From: Leuctra nigra
Lineage: Eukaryota; Arthropoda; Insecta; Plecoptera; Leuctridae
Reading direction: 5' to 3'
Length of the DNA stretch: 64,000 nt
Assembly: GCA_934045905.1 (NCBI GenBank)
Contig: OW203762.1
Coordinates: forward strand, 39,347,702-39,411,701
The position numbers were made by a program, and so were the translations under genes. Below the pieces are notes generated by a model. That model did no database searches. It was given only the letters and a program-made list of their open reading frames with translations, and was not told where the DNA came from. The number at the start of each line of letters is the position of its first letter. Position 1 is the stretch's first letter. Shown one piece after another: positions 34,701 to 42,953 of the stretch.

Positions 34701-37700
34701 ACAGAACATAGGGATGAGATCAGTCAACAGTCACAGGCAGACGCCCAGTCCTGGCGGACAGAACTTGGGGATGAGATCAGTCAACAGTCACAGGCAGACG
34801 CCCAGTCCTGGCGGACAGAACATGGGGATGAGATCAGTCAACAGTCACAGGCAGACGCCCAGTCCTGGCGGACAGAACATGGGGATGAGATCAGTCAACA
34901 GTCACAGGCAGACGCCCAGTCCTGGCGGACAGAACATGGGGATGAGATCAGTCAACAGTCACAGGCAGACGCCCAGTCCTGGCGGACAGAACATGGGGAT
35001 GAGATCAGTCAACAGTCACAGGCAGACGCCCAGTCCTGGCGGACAGAACATGGGGATGAGATCAGTGAACAGTCACAGGCAGACGCCTGGCGGACAGAAC
35101 ATGAGGATGAGATCAGTGAACAGTCACAGGCAGACGCCCAGTCCTGGCGGACAGAACATGAGGATGAGATCAGTCAACAGTCACAGGCAGACGCCCAGTC
35201 CTGGCGGACAGAACTTGGGGATGAGATCAGTCAAATATCACAGGCAGACGCCCAGTCCTGGCGGACAGAACATGGGGATGAGATCAGTGAACAGTCACAG
35301 GCAGACGCCCAGTCAGGACTGGGCGTCTGCCTGTGACTGTTCAAGGGGATGAGATCAGTCAACAGTCACAGGCAGACGCCCAGTCCTGGCGGACAGAACA
35401 TGGGGATGAGATCAGTCAACAGTCACAGGCAGACGCCCAGTCCTGGCGGACAGAACATGGGGATGAGATCAGTGAACAGTCACAGGCAGACGCCTGGCGG
35501 ACAGAACATGAGGATGAGATCAGTGAACAGTCACAGGCAGACGCCCAGTCCTGGTGGACAGAACATGAGGATGAGATCAGTCAACAGTCACAGGCAGACG
35601 CCCAGTCCTGGCGGACAGAACATGGGGATGAGATCAGTCAACAGTCACAGGCAGACGCCCAGTCCTGGCGGACAGAACATGGGGATGAGATCAGTCAACA
35701 GTCACAGGCAGACGCCCAGTCCTGGCGGACAAAACATGGGGATGAGATCAGTGAACAGTCACAGGCAGACGCCCAGTCCTGGCGGACAGAACATGGGGAT
35801 GAGATCAGTCAACAGTCACAGGCAGACGCCCAGTCCTGGCGGACAAAACATGGGGATGAGATCAGTGAACAGTCACAGGCAGACGCCTGGCGGACAGAAC
35901 ATGAGGATGAGATCAGTGAACAGTCACAGGCAGACGCCCAGTCCTGGCGGACAGAACATGAGGATGAGATCAGTCAACAGTCACAGGCAGACGCCCAGTC
36001 CTGGCGGACAGAACATGGGGATGAGATCAGTCAACAGTCACAGGCAGACGCCCAGTCCTGGCGGACAGAACTTGGGGATGAGATCAGTCAAATATCACAG
36101 GCAGACGCCCAGTCCTGGCGGACAGAACATGGGGATGAGATCAGTGAACAGTCACAGGCAGACGCCCAGTCCTGACTGGGCGTCTGCCTGTGACTGTTCA
36201 TGGGGATGAGATCAGTCAACAGTCACAGGCAGACGCCCAGTCCTGGCGGACAGAACATGGGGATGAGATCAGTCAACAGTCACAGGCAGACGCCCAGTCC
36301 TGGCGGACAGAACATGGGGATGAGATCAGTGAACAGTCACAGGCAGACGCCTGGCGGACAGAACATGAGGATGAGATCAGTGAACAGTCACAGGCAGACG
36401 CCCAGTCCTGGCGGACAGAACATGAGGATGAGATCAGTCAACAGTCACAGGCAGACGCCCAGTCCTGGCGGACAGAACATGGGGATGAGATCAGTCAACA
36501 GTCACAGGCAGACGCCCAGTCCTGGCGGACAGAACTTGGGGATGAGATCAGTCAACAGTCACAGGCAGACGCCCAGTCCTGGCGGACAGAACATGGGGAT
36601 GAGATCAGTCAACAGTCACAGGCAGACGCCCAGTCCTGGCGGACAGAACATGAGGATGAGATCAGTCAACAGTCACAGGCAGACGCCCAGTCCTGGCGGA
36701 CAGAACATGGGGATGAGATCAGTCAACAGTCACAGGCAGACGCCCAGTCCTGGCGGACAGAACATGAGGATGAGATCAGTCAACAGTCACATGCAGACGC
36801 CCAGTCCTGGCGGACAGAACATGGGGATGAGATCAGTCAACAGTCACAGGCAGACGCCCAGTCCTGGCGGACAGAACTTGGGGATGAGATCAGTCAACAG
36901 TCACAGGCAGACGCCCAGTCCTGGCGGACAGAACATGGGGATGAGATCAGTCAACAGTCACAGGCAGACGCCCAGTCCTGGCGGACAGAACATGGGGATG
37001 AGATCAGTGAACAGTCACAGGCAGACGCCCAGTCCTGGTGGACAGAACATGGGGATGAGAACAGTCAACAGTCACAGGCAGACGCCCAGTCCTGGCGGAC
37101 AGAACATGGGGATGAGATCAGTTAACCGTCACAGGTAGACGCCCAGTCCTGGCGGACAGAAATGGGGATGAGATCATATTATTTTTGTATTCATATAATA
37201 TTTCGCATAGGAAACACATTCTGGGTAAAATTCAGTCGTCGACACGTTTCGCTTCACGTTAAAAGTAGGGTCAACTCCAAGAGAAAGGTAAACCCTTGCA
37301 GTTAGATTACCTGCATGACTCGTTTAGAAGCATTGCCAGTAGATAGAGACCCCCTGTATCTAGGCAATACAACTAACGCATTTTTTTGATAATGATGGAA
37401 AATTTAGTGAATCTCTCACTTAGGGATGGTGTTTTGGAGGTAACCTGCGAAATAAAAACGCGCACCCCGACTGGGAATCGAACCCAGATCCTTCGGGTTA
37501 CCGGCCCTATGCTTTAACCATTAAGCTATCGGGACGCATTCTTAATCAGCAGGTTGGGTTGCCATACAACTCTTGCGAGTCCGAGTATCTGACCTATACA
37601 CGAAGACTGAAGCACTTCGACTTCATTTGACAACGTGAATACATAGAGATGTACATACATAGAGATGTACATACATAGAGACATGTACATACATATACGT

Positions 37701-40700
37701 ACGTACATGTGTATACATACATGTATATATGTAGACATACATATACATACATGTATAGGTCAGATACTCGGACTCGCAAGAGTTGTATGGCAACCCAACC
37801 TGCTGATTAAGAATGCGTCCCGATAGCTTAATGGTTAAAGCATAGGGCCGGTAACCCGAAGGATCTGGGTTCGATTCCCAGTCGGGGTGCGCGTTTTTAT
37901 TTCGCAGGTTACCTCCAAAACAACTAACGCAGCTGTACTGTGGTGTAAAGTACATAGTTTACCTTTCACTAGCAGGAGAGTACGTACTTTTATAAAATTA
38001 AAAAGGTGTTTCATTGATCGATCTCTTATAATATGAATGAAGTAGACTCTCTCAATTGTCGTTTCTGACGAACATGTGGAGTTTGAATGGATGTGACAAC
38101 TGAAAAGCTACTTACGTCGTACAACAATGCGCCGCCGTCAACACGAAGAACTCGCTGATCAGTGAGCCACCGCAGTCGTAATGTATCCTCCTGCTGGCTT
38201 CGTCCCGGTAGCCAATCGCAGCCTGTTGACAAGAATAATGATATTACTGCACGCACCAAGGATGGAGGATTTTAACCTTTTCCGTGTGGTCGAATATTTC
38301 AGACCTCTGTCTTGTAGACCAACGCGAAACCTTACGTCTCTTATTGTAAAAACTTTGATTTTGTGCCATCCAGCGAGATCCAGGAACCTACCATGTGAGG
38401 GACCTACCATGTGCGGGACCTACCATGCGATGGACCTACCATGTGGGGGAACTCTCCCAGCCGGCTCTTAGTACCACCGACAATGAGAGGGAGGCCGCTG
38501 AAGTCGCACTTCTCGATGTTCTGATGCACCGCCTCGGCGATGGGCGTCAGCGCCAGAGCAGTCACTTGTTGCCGCACCAACTTGGCGTACTCTTCACACT
38601 CTGCAAGCACACGACATACATACTTAGCGTGTGGCAATTAATATACAATAATAGACATTTGGTGATTGTCCGCTTTTGAGAGAGCATTTGAATCAAGAAG
38701 GTATTTAAACCTTCTTGATTTGAATGCAGAACTATTAGTTCTTGGTAATTCTTCAAAACTTTCTTCACGGCAAGAAACCGCGAGATAATAATATGCTACA
38801 CCAAAATTAGCTGTACAATGGAGATTGAAGAGTGACTCAAATAATTCCTCCAAATAAATATTTTAATATTACAAAAACTCGATATAAAAATAATAAACCA
38901 TGAATGGAAGATTTGGGATCTTCGCTGGTAACTTACTTTGCGTTGCCTTTGATTGTCTCGTGTTTATGGCACTAGGCCGAGGCGTTGTTCTCGGCGTTGT
39001 TCTCGGCGTTGTTCTCGGCGTCGTTCTCGGAGTTGTCCTCGGCGTTGTTCTTGGCGTTGTCCTGTATGTTGTCCTGTGCGTTGTTCTCTGCGTGAACTCG
39101 TTGTCTTCGTTCCACACCGGCCTGCCGTTGAAACTGTTCGTCGTCGTCCTCCTGGTCGTCGCCTCCCACCATTGTGGCTCCGGGGTGCTCGGAGCGAACG
39201 GTCGGTTGCCGTTGGGCTGGTTCCACCATGGTTGCTCTTGATTGTTCTGCGCCGACGCCGGTGCTACCGCCGACTCATAGTCGTAGTCAACGGCGTAGTT
39301 CTGTCGAGAATCTCGTCGCGGTGGCACGTAGGCGTCCTGGCAGCAGATGATGCGTCGACGTCTGTGGCTGCAGAAGATCGGGTCGTCGTCGGACCCCGTC
39401 AGCAGCGCCGGACACAGTGACTGCTCCTGACAGAGTCCTTGACCGCCTCCAGGCAGATAACACACGTCGCCGACTACAAGAAGCGACACACCTCCATTAG
39501 TAATGTGGCATATAACCCTTCAAAAACTTTGTTGCTGTACTAACTTGTCTGTTATTGCGTGTTTTTTTAAAAATCCTAAATTGCGTTATTTCTATCATCA
39601 AGGCGTAGACACTAATATCTACGTAGAAACACTAGCCACTGCTAAGAGTATCGGATCGGTATCACAGAAAGCCTACGTAAATTACCTATGCAAGTCAACG
39701 TGCAGCAGCCAAATTATATACGAGTCCTATACAGGTGCCAAAACTTACGTTGTGTCTGATAATAGTGATTATGTCCCGATGAAACCCTTATTCAATTATA
39801 ATTTTACATTCTATACTGATGCTTTCTACGTGACACTTGAACGCTTCAATGTTACCGCTCATCAATTTGCCCTAAGTGCATCGCATAATTGCAGAGAGCG
39901 AGAGTGTACAGGTTTATGAGGTAATAACGGCCTACTCAGAGAAGTACTTGTAAGCAACTTTGAAACCACTGATCTTCTCAGAACAAATCCGCAGATGGGT
40001 GAAGTGTGATAAATTATAAGATTTTTTTTTAATCCAAACCAGTTTTTGACATCGTATTTTTGTATACCTACTTTATATTCTATTTAAGAGTAATTATTTT
40101 CTTCTTGCTTTTGTCAAATGATTAATATTTTATAAAGGAGGTACAGTGGTAACTGACCTGAACTGGTAACTGGATGTATGGCTACAGAGTTCCAAATATT
40201 GTCAGTATCAAAATAGTGTATCATCTGTATCTTATAGCTTATTGCTCATAGCTTTAGATTGGTGTAAGTGTCATCATTTGACCTTGCTAAAATAATTAAT
40301 TAGAATTTCAAGTTTTAGGCGCATTTTGGATACTCCTTAAACCATCCAAAAGGCCCAAGAGGCCCTGAATGTTGGTATCAAAAGTGAACTGTTGCATTTT
40401 ATATTATCCAGTTCTAACGCAGTTGCTGAGGAGAGTTTTCCTTATTTAAAGTCGAAGGTGTTGATGCTGGCACCAGATGATGAGCATCTGAGTCTGACAC
40501 AGGAAAATTCAATTAAAAAACATTTAGCGTCATTAATTTGCGAACTGTCTTTCTTTGTCTCAACCGGTCTGCTATGATCATATCAAACCATCATTGGGAA
40601 ATTCCAAGGTGTTGTTCACCAACAATGTTTAAGATAATTCAAATAAAACTTGTTTCCACTGAGCTCTTTTTTTTAACAAACTGTTAGAAGAACATGCATT

Positions 40701-42953
40701 GCGTGACTCACTCAGTGGGCTGACTCATAAAATATATTTACCACCCATGGAACTTGATAAATCTGCAAGGTAGTAGGTAATAAATGTATACCTAGTGTTA
40801 ATGTTATGATGGGTTAAACCAAAGAATCTACGCCATAGAATGCGACTAAAATTTAAATTGTTTATAATTTTTCGCTTGTTGTTTAATCGGCTAGGCCACT
40901 TCACGTGTGAATGTCTGTCAGAATTAATGGGAAGATGCAAGAAACGAGTTTTCCCAGCATTGCCTCTCGACTGAGAGAAATCATGAACAACCCTCAGTCA
41001 AGACGGTTGGCGGCGGGAATTGAAGCCGGGCCACCGGAAATTACTTTTTGTATCTGATCACCAGTGCCATGCACAAGTAATCAGGTACGACGCGTATAAA
41101 AATATCGTGTACCACTAGCCATCGACGTACAAATTACCCATCCAGCATTTAGATGACATAATATGAGGAAAGTGCATTTTGAGTGCAATGTAAATGCAGC
41201 GAGATAATCTTTGTCTTAAGCCTTGACATTGGCACGACCTCACAGCCGCAAATGTGTAAGTAATTGACAGTTGTTGGCAGTGAAAAGTGACTGTAATCTG
41301 TACTCCATGGCGCCTCAGTCCAACCTGTGCATGTTTCATTCTCCAACACAGCACATGACAGTAATAAAGAGATTATTACTCTTCATGTCTCGGACTAGAA
41401 TCTGCACGTAGGTACACATCACGTGACGCAGGCTTCTCACGCTCCAAGGTAATCTCAGTGGAAAACAATCCTAACATGTCATTATTGTTATGCATTCATT
41501 ATGAAAGACTTAAAACACCGAAATATATTGCGATCTAAGAAATATTTATCCTTGAAACACAGAATGTATCTATCACTTTAACCTTTCAAAAGATCAACGA
41601 AACGAAACACAATGATTTTTCTCTTGTTTTTCGCCAACTTCATTGGCTGTGAGCCATATCATACGTCAGTATGACTCAATGTTAGTTAATTAATTATCAC
41701 GTAGTGTGTTTACTTGTACATCTACACGAGGTAAATTAATTTAGTTACGTAGGTTTAATTTGTAATAACGTTCCTCATTTTGTTATGTGAATACATTCAT
41801 TAATGTCCTAGACTATTGTCCTTTCTTGTTTACTTTGAGAAACAATTTTAACTGTAAAATAAGTAAAAGTAACGCTGTAAAATTAATAGTAAGAAGCTAT
41901 AGAAATATAATAAAATAGGCACACATTTGAAGGAAAACTTCTAGTACATTGAAACCATAATATTAAAATAAAAAAATAAAAAACACAGATCAAATCTGTG
42001 ATCATTAACAAATCATAAAACGGTATTTGAACGAAACGGATTGGCAGCTGGTCTAGTTCCTTGACCATCAATCCTTGTTATTATAAATAAAATCAGAGCT
42101 CACCTACTAGAGGTAGATGACAAGTGAGCGTCACTTCATCGGATTGTGCCTTCACATTTTATTCAGCCAATCCATTTCTTTCAAATACCGTTTTATCATT
42201 TGTTGAGTGTACCTAGACTTTTTTACTTCTGTATAAAAAAACAAATATAAATAATAATAATAATAATAATAATGTTTATAGGTAGGTAAGTAACAATATT
42301 TATTATCCGTTAGCTGATAATTTGCCATTTTCCTCATTGTCAGTGGTGGAACAGGTTAGTCTGCTTATTCCCTGGTTCCCGAGGTGTGCCATGCCAGGTG
42401 TCCGGAATACATTATCCTGCACTTGTAGCCTGAAGGTGCATCAACTTTCGTTTTCTTTTAATAACATTCTTGAGAGTTTGTGACAGTCTCCGCTAATTAC
42501 TTCTAGCTACTGTCAATTCAAAGTAACAAAGTATTCGTGTGACCTTTAAACTGTGCTTCATTCAATACAACGCATCTAAGAAAATACCGTTTTCAATGAT
42601 TGCTATCGTTGTCATTTGTTTGTCCATATGACCACAGATATGAGTGACACAGTTAGATTGATATTTGATTGTGAATGCTCATTACTTACTTTCAAACTAC
42701 CAAATGTGTCATATGGTTTACGTTCTCAAAAAAAGTAAAAAAAAACTTTCACGCTCTCTCATTGGCTCAATGAGTCTTATTTGCATCTTATTCGCCGAAT
42801 AATACCGTGTACTAATTAACTGACATTCGTTAACCTACCTCTATTTTGGCCATATATTCCAATGATCTGAATCTGTAAGCACAACACCACTAAACTAATA
42901 AACTTCACTGAACAGATATAAAACTGTTGGCAATGTCCTCTTGTTTCAATCAT
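31620..42953 (-). CDS. CLIP-domain serine protease 2 (CLIPC-like), seven coding exons
   Basis: Exons in transcription order: 42953-42839, 39473-38937, 38600-38440, 38222-38116, 34129-33864, 32830-32661 and 31787-31620. They join in phase to a predicted 507 residues. A good signal peptide ([15 protein letters not shown]) is followed by one CLIP domain ([17 protein letters not shown]), a long acidic/Pro-rich linker with seven TTPR repeats, and a protease domain activated at LPL|IVGG. Triad: AAHC, YNDIALL, GDSGGP; Asp189 in KDTCQ. Exon phases, and two exon lengths (107 and 170 bp), equal those of protease 1, so the pair arose by tandem duplication. The intron before exon 5 holds a ~3-kb minisatellite built from its own 3' splice junction, and exon 3's donor lies in a four-unit 16-bp repeat. 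A role in Toll/prophenoloxidase cascades is family inference. Confidence 0.9.
32168..32312. mobile_element. MITE, copy A (intron of protease 2)
   Basis: The left end gggggtctattcttgaaaca and right end actatttcgagaataagcgc are imperfect inverted repeats of ~35 bp that include gttatcacgtcata. A second copy of the same family lies ~100 bp downstream. Confidence 0.75.
32409..32556. mobile_element. MITE, copy B (intron of protease 2)
   Basis: The ends gggggcttattctcgaaaca and tgtttcgagaatagtccccc are near-perfect inverted repeats continuing through gttatcacgtcataa. Interior words (aagagataggacaaa, aacttgaagttatgac) are the inverse of copy A. Confidence 0.82.
32661..32830 (-). CDS. protease 2 exon 6: S1 pocket region
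   Basis: Encodes [20 protein letters not shown] through [13 protein letters not shown]. Donor GTCAG|GTGAG. Asp189 and the usual Gln192 are present. Confidence 0.93.
33195..33586. mobile_element. hAT-like non-autonomous element
   Basis: The element 33203-33578 (376 bp) starts caggcgctgttctaggac and ends cctaggaccgcgcctg. Flanks tgcgtaag / tgcggaag (7/8) are a likely 8-bp TSD. Its interior repeats the G-rich gggggtttggggggaagacc motif seen in the 12977 element. Confidence 0.82.
33620..33759. mobile_element. 140-bp MITE
   Basis: The ends ggacccttacctaatttcgc and gcggtattaggtaagggtcc are inverted repeats of ~24 bp. The interior holds a small tagcacggtgcta palindrome. It lies 104 bp from protease 2 exon 5. 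TSD not resolved. Confidence 0.75.
33864..34129 (-). CDS. protease 2 exon 5: catalytic Asp
   Basis: Encodes [37 protein letters not shown] and [11 protein letters not shown]. The acceptor ccgccag|gactggg is the exon-proximal copy of a junction repeated ~50 times upstream. Only this copy reads on, because array copies meet a TGA nine codons in. Phase with exon 4 is satisfied. Donor ATG|GTGAGA. Confidence 0.88.
35289..35342. repeat. palindromic junction in the minisatellite
   Basis: Perfect 26-bp arms (35289-35314, 35317-35342) around a 2-bp spacer; the second arm is an inverted fragment of the 57-bp unit (gactgggcgtctgcctgtga). Confidence 0.95.
36146..36199. repeat. second palindromic junction in the minisatellite
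   Basis: The same 26-bp arms (36146-36171, 36174-36199) with spacer ct instead of ag, exactly 857 bp after the first. Confidence 0.95.
37464..37535 (-). tRNA. tRNA-like module (SINE head), left copy
   Basis: On the minus strand this is identical in layout to the right copy: A-box tagcttaatgg and B-box ggttcgattcc. Part of an inverted-repeat SINE, so probably not a functional tRNA gene. Confidence 0.5.
37640..37752. repeat. tacata-type simple repeat (palindrome loop)
   Basis: Irregular runs of tacatacatagagatg, acgtacgtac and atatatgtag form the spacer between the SINE arms. Confidence 0.8.
37817..37888 (+). tRNA. tRNA-like module (SINE head), right copy
   Basis: 72 nt fold as a cloverleaf: acceptor gtcccga/tcggggt, D stem gctt/aagc, T stem ctggg/cccag with loop ttcgatt, and intact Pol III A and B boxes. 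The anticodon loop ccggtaa would read GGU (Thr). That anticodon is not normally used in eukaryotes, position 33 is C rather than U, and the anticodon stem has a mismatch. A SINE head is more likely than a working tRNA. Confidence 0.5.
38116..38222 (-). CDS. protease 2 exon 4: catalytic His
   Basis: Encodes [20 protein letters not shown], then [15 protein letters not shown], with an extra Cys after the usual AAHC. Donor ACGAC|GTAAGT. Confidence 0.92.
38386..38449 (-). repeat. 16-bp tandem repeat spanning a splice donor (4 units)
   Basis: Units 38386-38401, 38402-38417, 38418-38433 and 38434-38449 each contain acctaccat, i.e. ATG|GTAGGT on the coding strand. The exon-proximal unit is the in-phase donor of exon 3; the others are potential cryptic donors that would shift frame. 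Confidence 0.9.
38440..38600 (-). CDS. protease 2 exon 3: activation site
   Basis: Acceptor cttgcag|agtgtg. Encodes [20 protein letters not shown], then [20 protein letters not shown] and FPHM, with activation predicted between Leu and Ile. The donor is the first of four tandem copies. Confidence 0.9.
38937..39473 (-). CDS. protease 2 exon 2: CLIP domain and TTPR linker
   Basis: Acceptor ttcttgtag and donor CAAA|GTAAGT. CLIP cysteines are in [21 protein letters not shown] and CC. The linker is acidic, Trp/Pro-rich, then carries RTTP repeats and a basic end. Confidence 0.92.
38976..39090 (-). repeat. 12-bp coding repeat (TTPR units)
   Basis: The 12-bp word ctcggcgttgtt and variants encode about seven consecutive TTPR units plus degenerate TTYR/TTHR units in the protease 2 linker, a mucin-like likely O-glycosylated segment. 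Confidence 0.9.
39503..39919 (+). CDS. unrecognised coding-like ORF antisense to protease 2
   Basis: 138 codons from an ATG. From ~39600 the product reads [40 protein letters not shown] and [20 protein letters not shown], with four closely spaced cysteines, N-glycosylation sites and no low complexity. This looks like an extracellular domain or a decayed exon. It lies in protease 2 intron 1 on the opposite strand. I recognise no family; no clear partner exon was found. Confidence 0.3.
   Translation: MWHITLQKLCCCTNLSVIACFFKNPKLRYFYHQGVDTNIYVETLATAKSIGSVSQKAYVNYLCKSTCSSQIIYESYTGAKTYVVSDNSDYVPMKPLFNYNFTFYTDAFYVTLERFNVTAHQFALSASHNCRERECTGL
40344..40577 (+). pseudogene. unrecognised coding-like fragment
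   Basis: A plus-strand frame preceded by an acceptor-like atccaaaag encodes [20 protein letters not shown], then [20 protein letters not shown] and a Leu-rich end with stop TGA. It reads like an alpha-helical protein exon, but no ATG start, donor or known family is evident. It may be the terminal exon of a nested gene or a retroposed fragment. Confidence 0.25.
40970..41120 (-). repeat. possible tRNA-derived SINE fragment
   Basis: The minus-strand word cttcaattcccgc resembles a degenerate Pol III B box. Ctcagtcaaga and gaattgaa words are shared with the block at 50640-50985. Ends not found. Confidence 0.3.
42007..42211. mobile_element. TA-flanked MITE (CACTCGACAATTC family), copy 4
   Basis: The right end accgttttatcatttgttgagtg with TA and a degraded left end aaatcataaaacggtatttg flank the shared interior (gtctagttccttgacca, gagctcacctactagagg). 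It is more diverged than copies 2 and 3. Protease 2 intron 1. Confidence 0.8.
42248..42273. repeat. AAT microsatellite
   Basis: About eight consecutive aat units. Confidence 0.9.
42839..42953 (-). CDS. protease 2 exon 1: signal peptide
   Basis: ATG at 42953, 38 codons. The hydrophobic core is [18 protein letters not shown] and the donor is AGAG|GTAGGT in phase 1, completing Val with exon 2 (VGDVCYLP). It is homologous to protease 1 exon 1 (GIYGQ). Confidence 0.85.

Larger units (their letters stand above)
34107..37176 (-). repeat. 57-bp minisatellite derived from the protease 2 exon 5 acceptor (~54 units)
   Basis: Tandem 57-bp units span ~3.07 kb, with several 51-bp variants lacking 6 bp (near 34512, 35080, 35485, 35880, 36343). 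The unit includes acagtcacaggcagacgccc, agtcctggcgg and the spacer cagaacatggggatgagatc. The first part is identical to the start of exon 5 plus its acceptor. A private variant (caaatatcacagg at ~35232 and ~36089) and two palindromic junctions 857 bp apart show a higher-order duplication. Because 57 and 51 are multiples of 3, plus-strand frames stay open for hundreds of codons, but these are not genes. Confidence 0.95.
37370..37931. mobile_element. tRNA-derived SINE in palindromic form with 11-bp TSD
   Basis: 168-bp arms 37432-37599 and 37753-37920 are near-perfect inverted copies, each containing a tRNA-like module and a caggttacctccaaaa-type edge. The flanks caactaacgca (37370-37380, 37921-37931) are identical, so the whole palindrome behaves as one insertion. 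The left edge begins with a T-run, i.e. an A-tail on the minus strand. The loop is a tacatacata-type simple repeat. Confidence 0.85.

Noticed and set aside
33832..37138. Plus-strand open frames of 280-506 codons with 19-residue repeats ([12 protein letters not shown]... and [11 protein letters not shown]...)
   Set aside because: They are translations of the 57-bp minisatellite in two frames. Unit length divisible by three keeps them open. The first overlaps protease 2 exon 5 in antisense, and no homology, splice or start context supports a gene.
34107..37176. CRISPR-like array
   Set aside because: Units are contiguous 57-bp tandem copies without unique spacers, and the locus is a eukaryotic intron.
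37817..37888. Genuine nuclear tRNA gene
   Set aside because: Two inverted copies within a TSD-flanked repeat, C33 and a GGU anticodon point to a SINE head; kept only as a tRNA-like module.
38900..39420. Plus-strand frames with VVLGVVLG or RRCSRRCS repeats
   Set aside because: Antisense shadows of the TTPR-encoding repeat and CLIP exon of protease 2.
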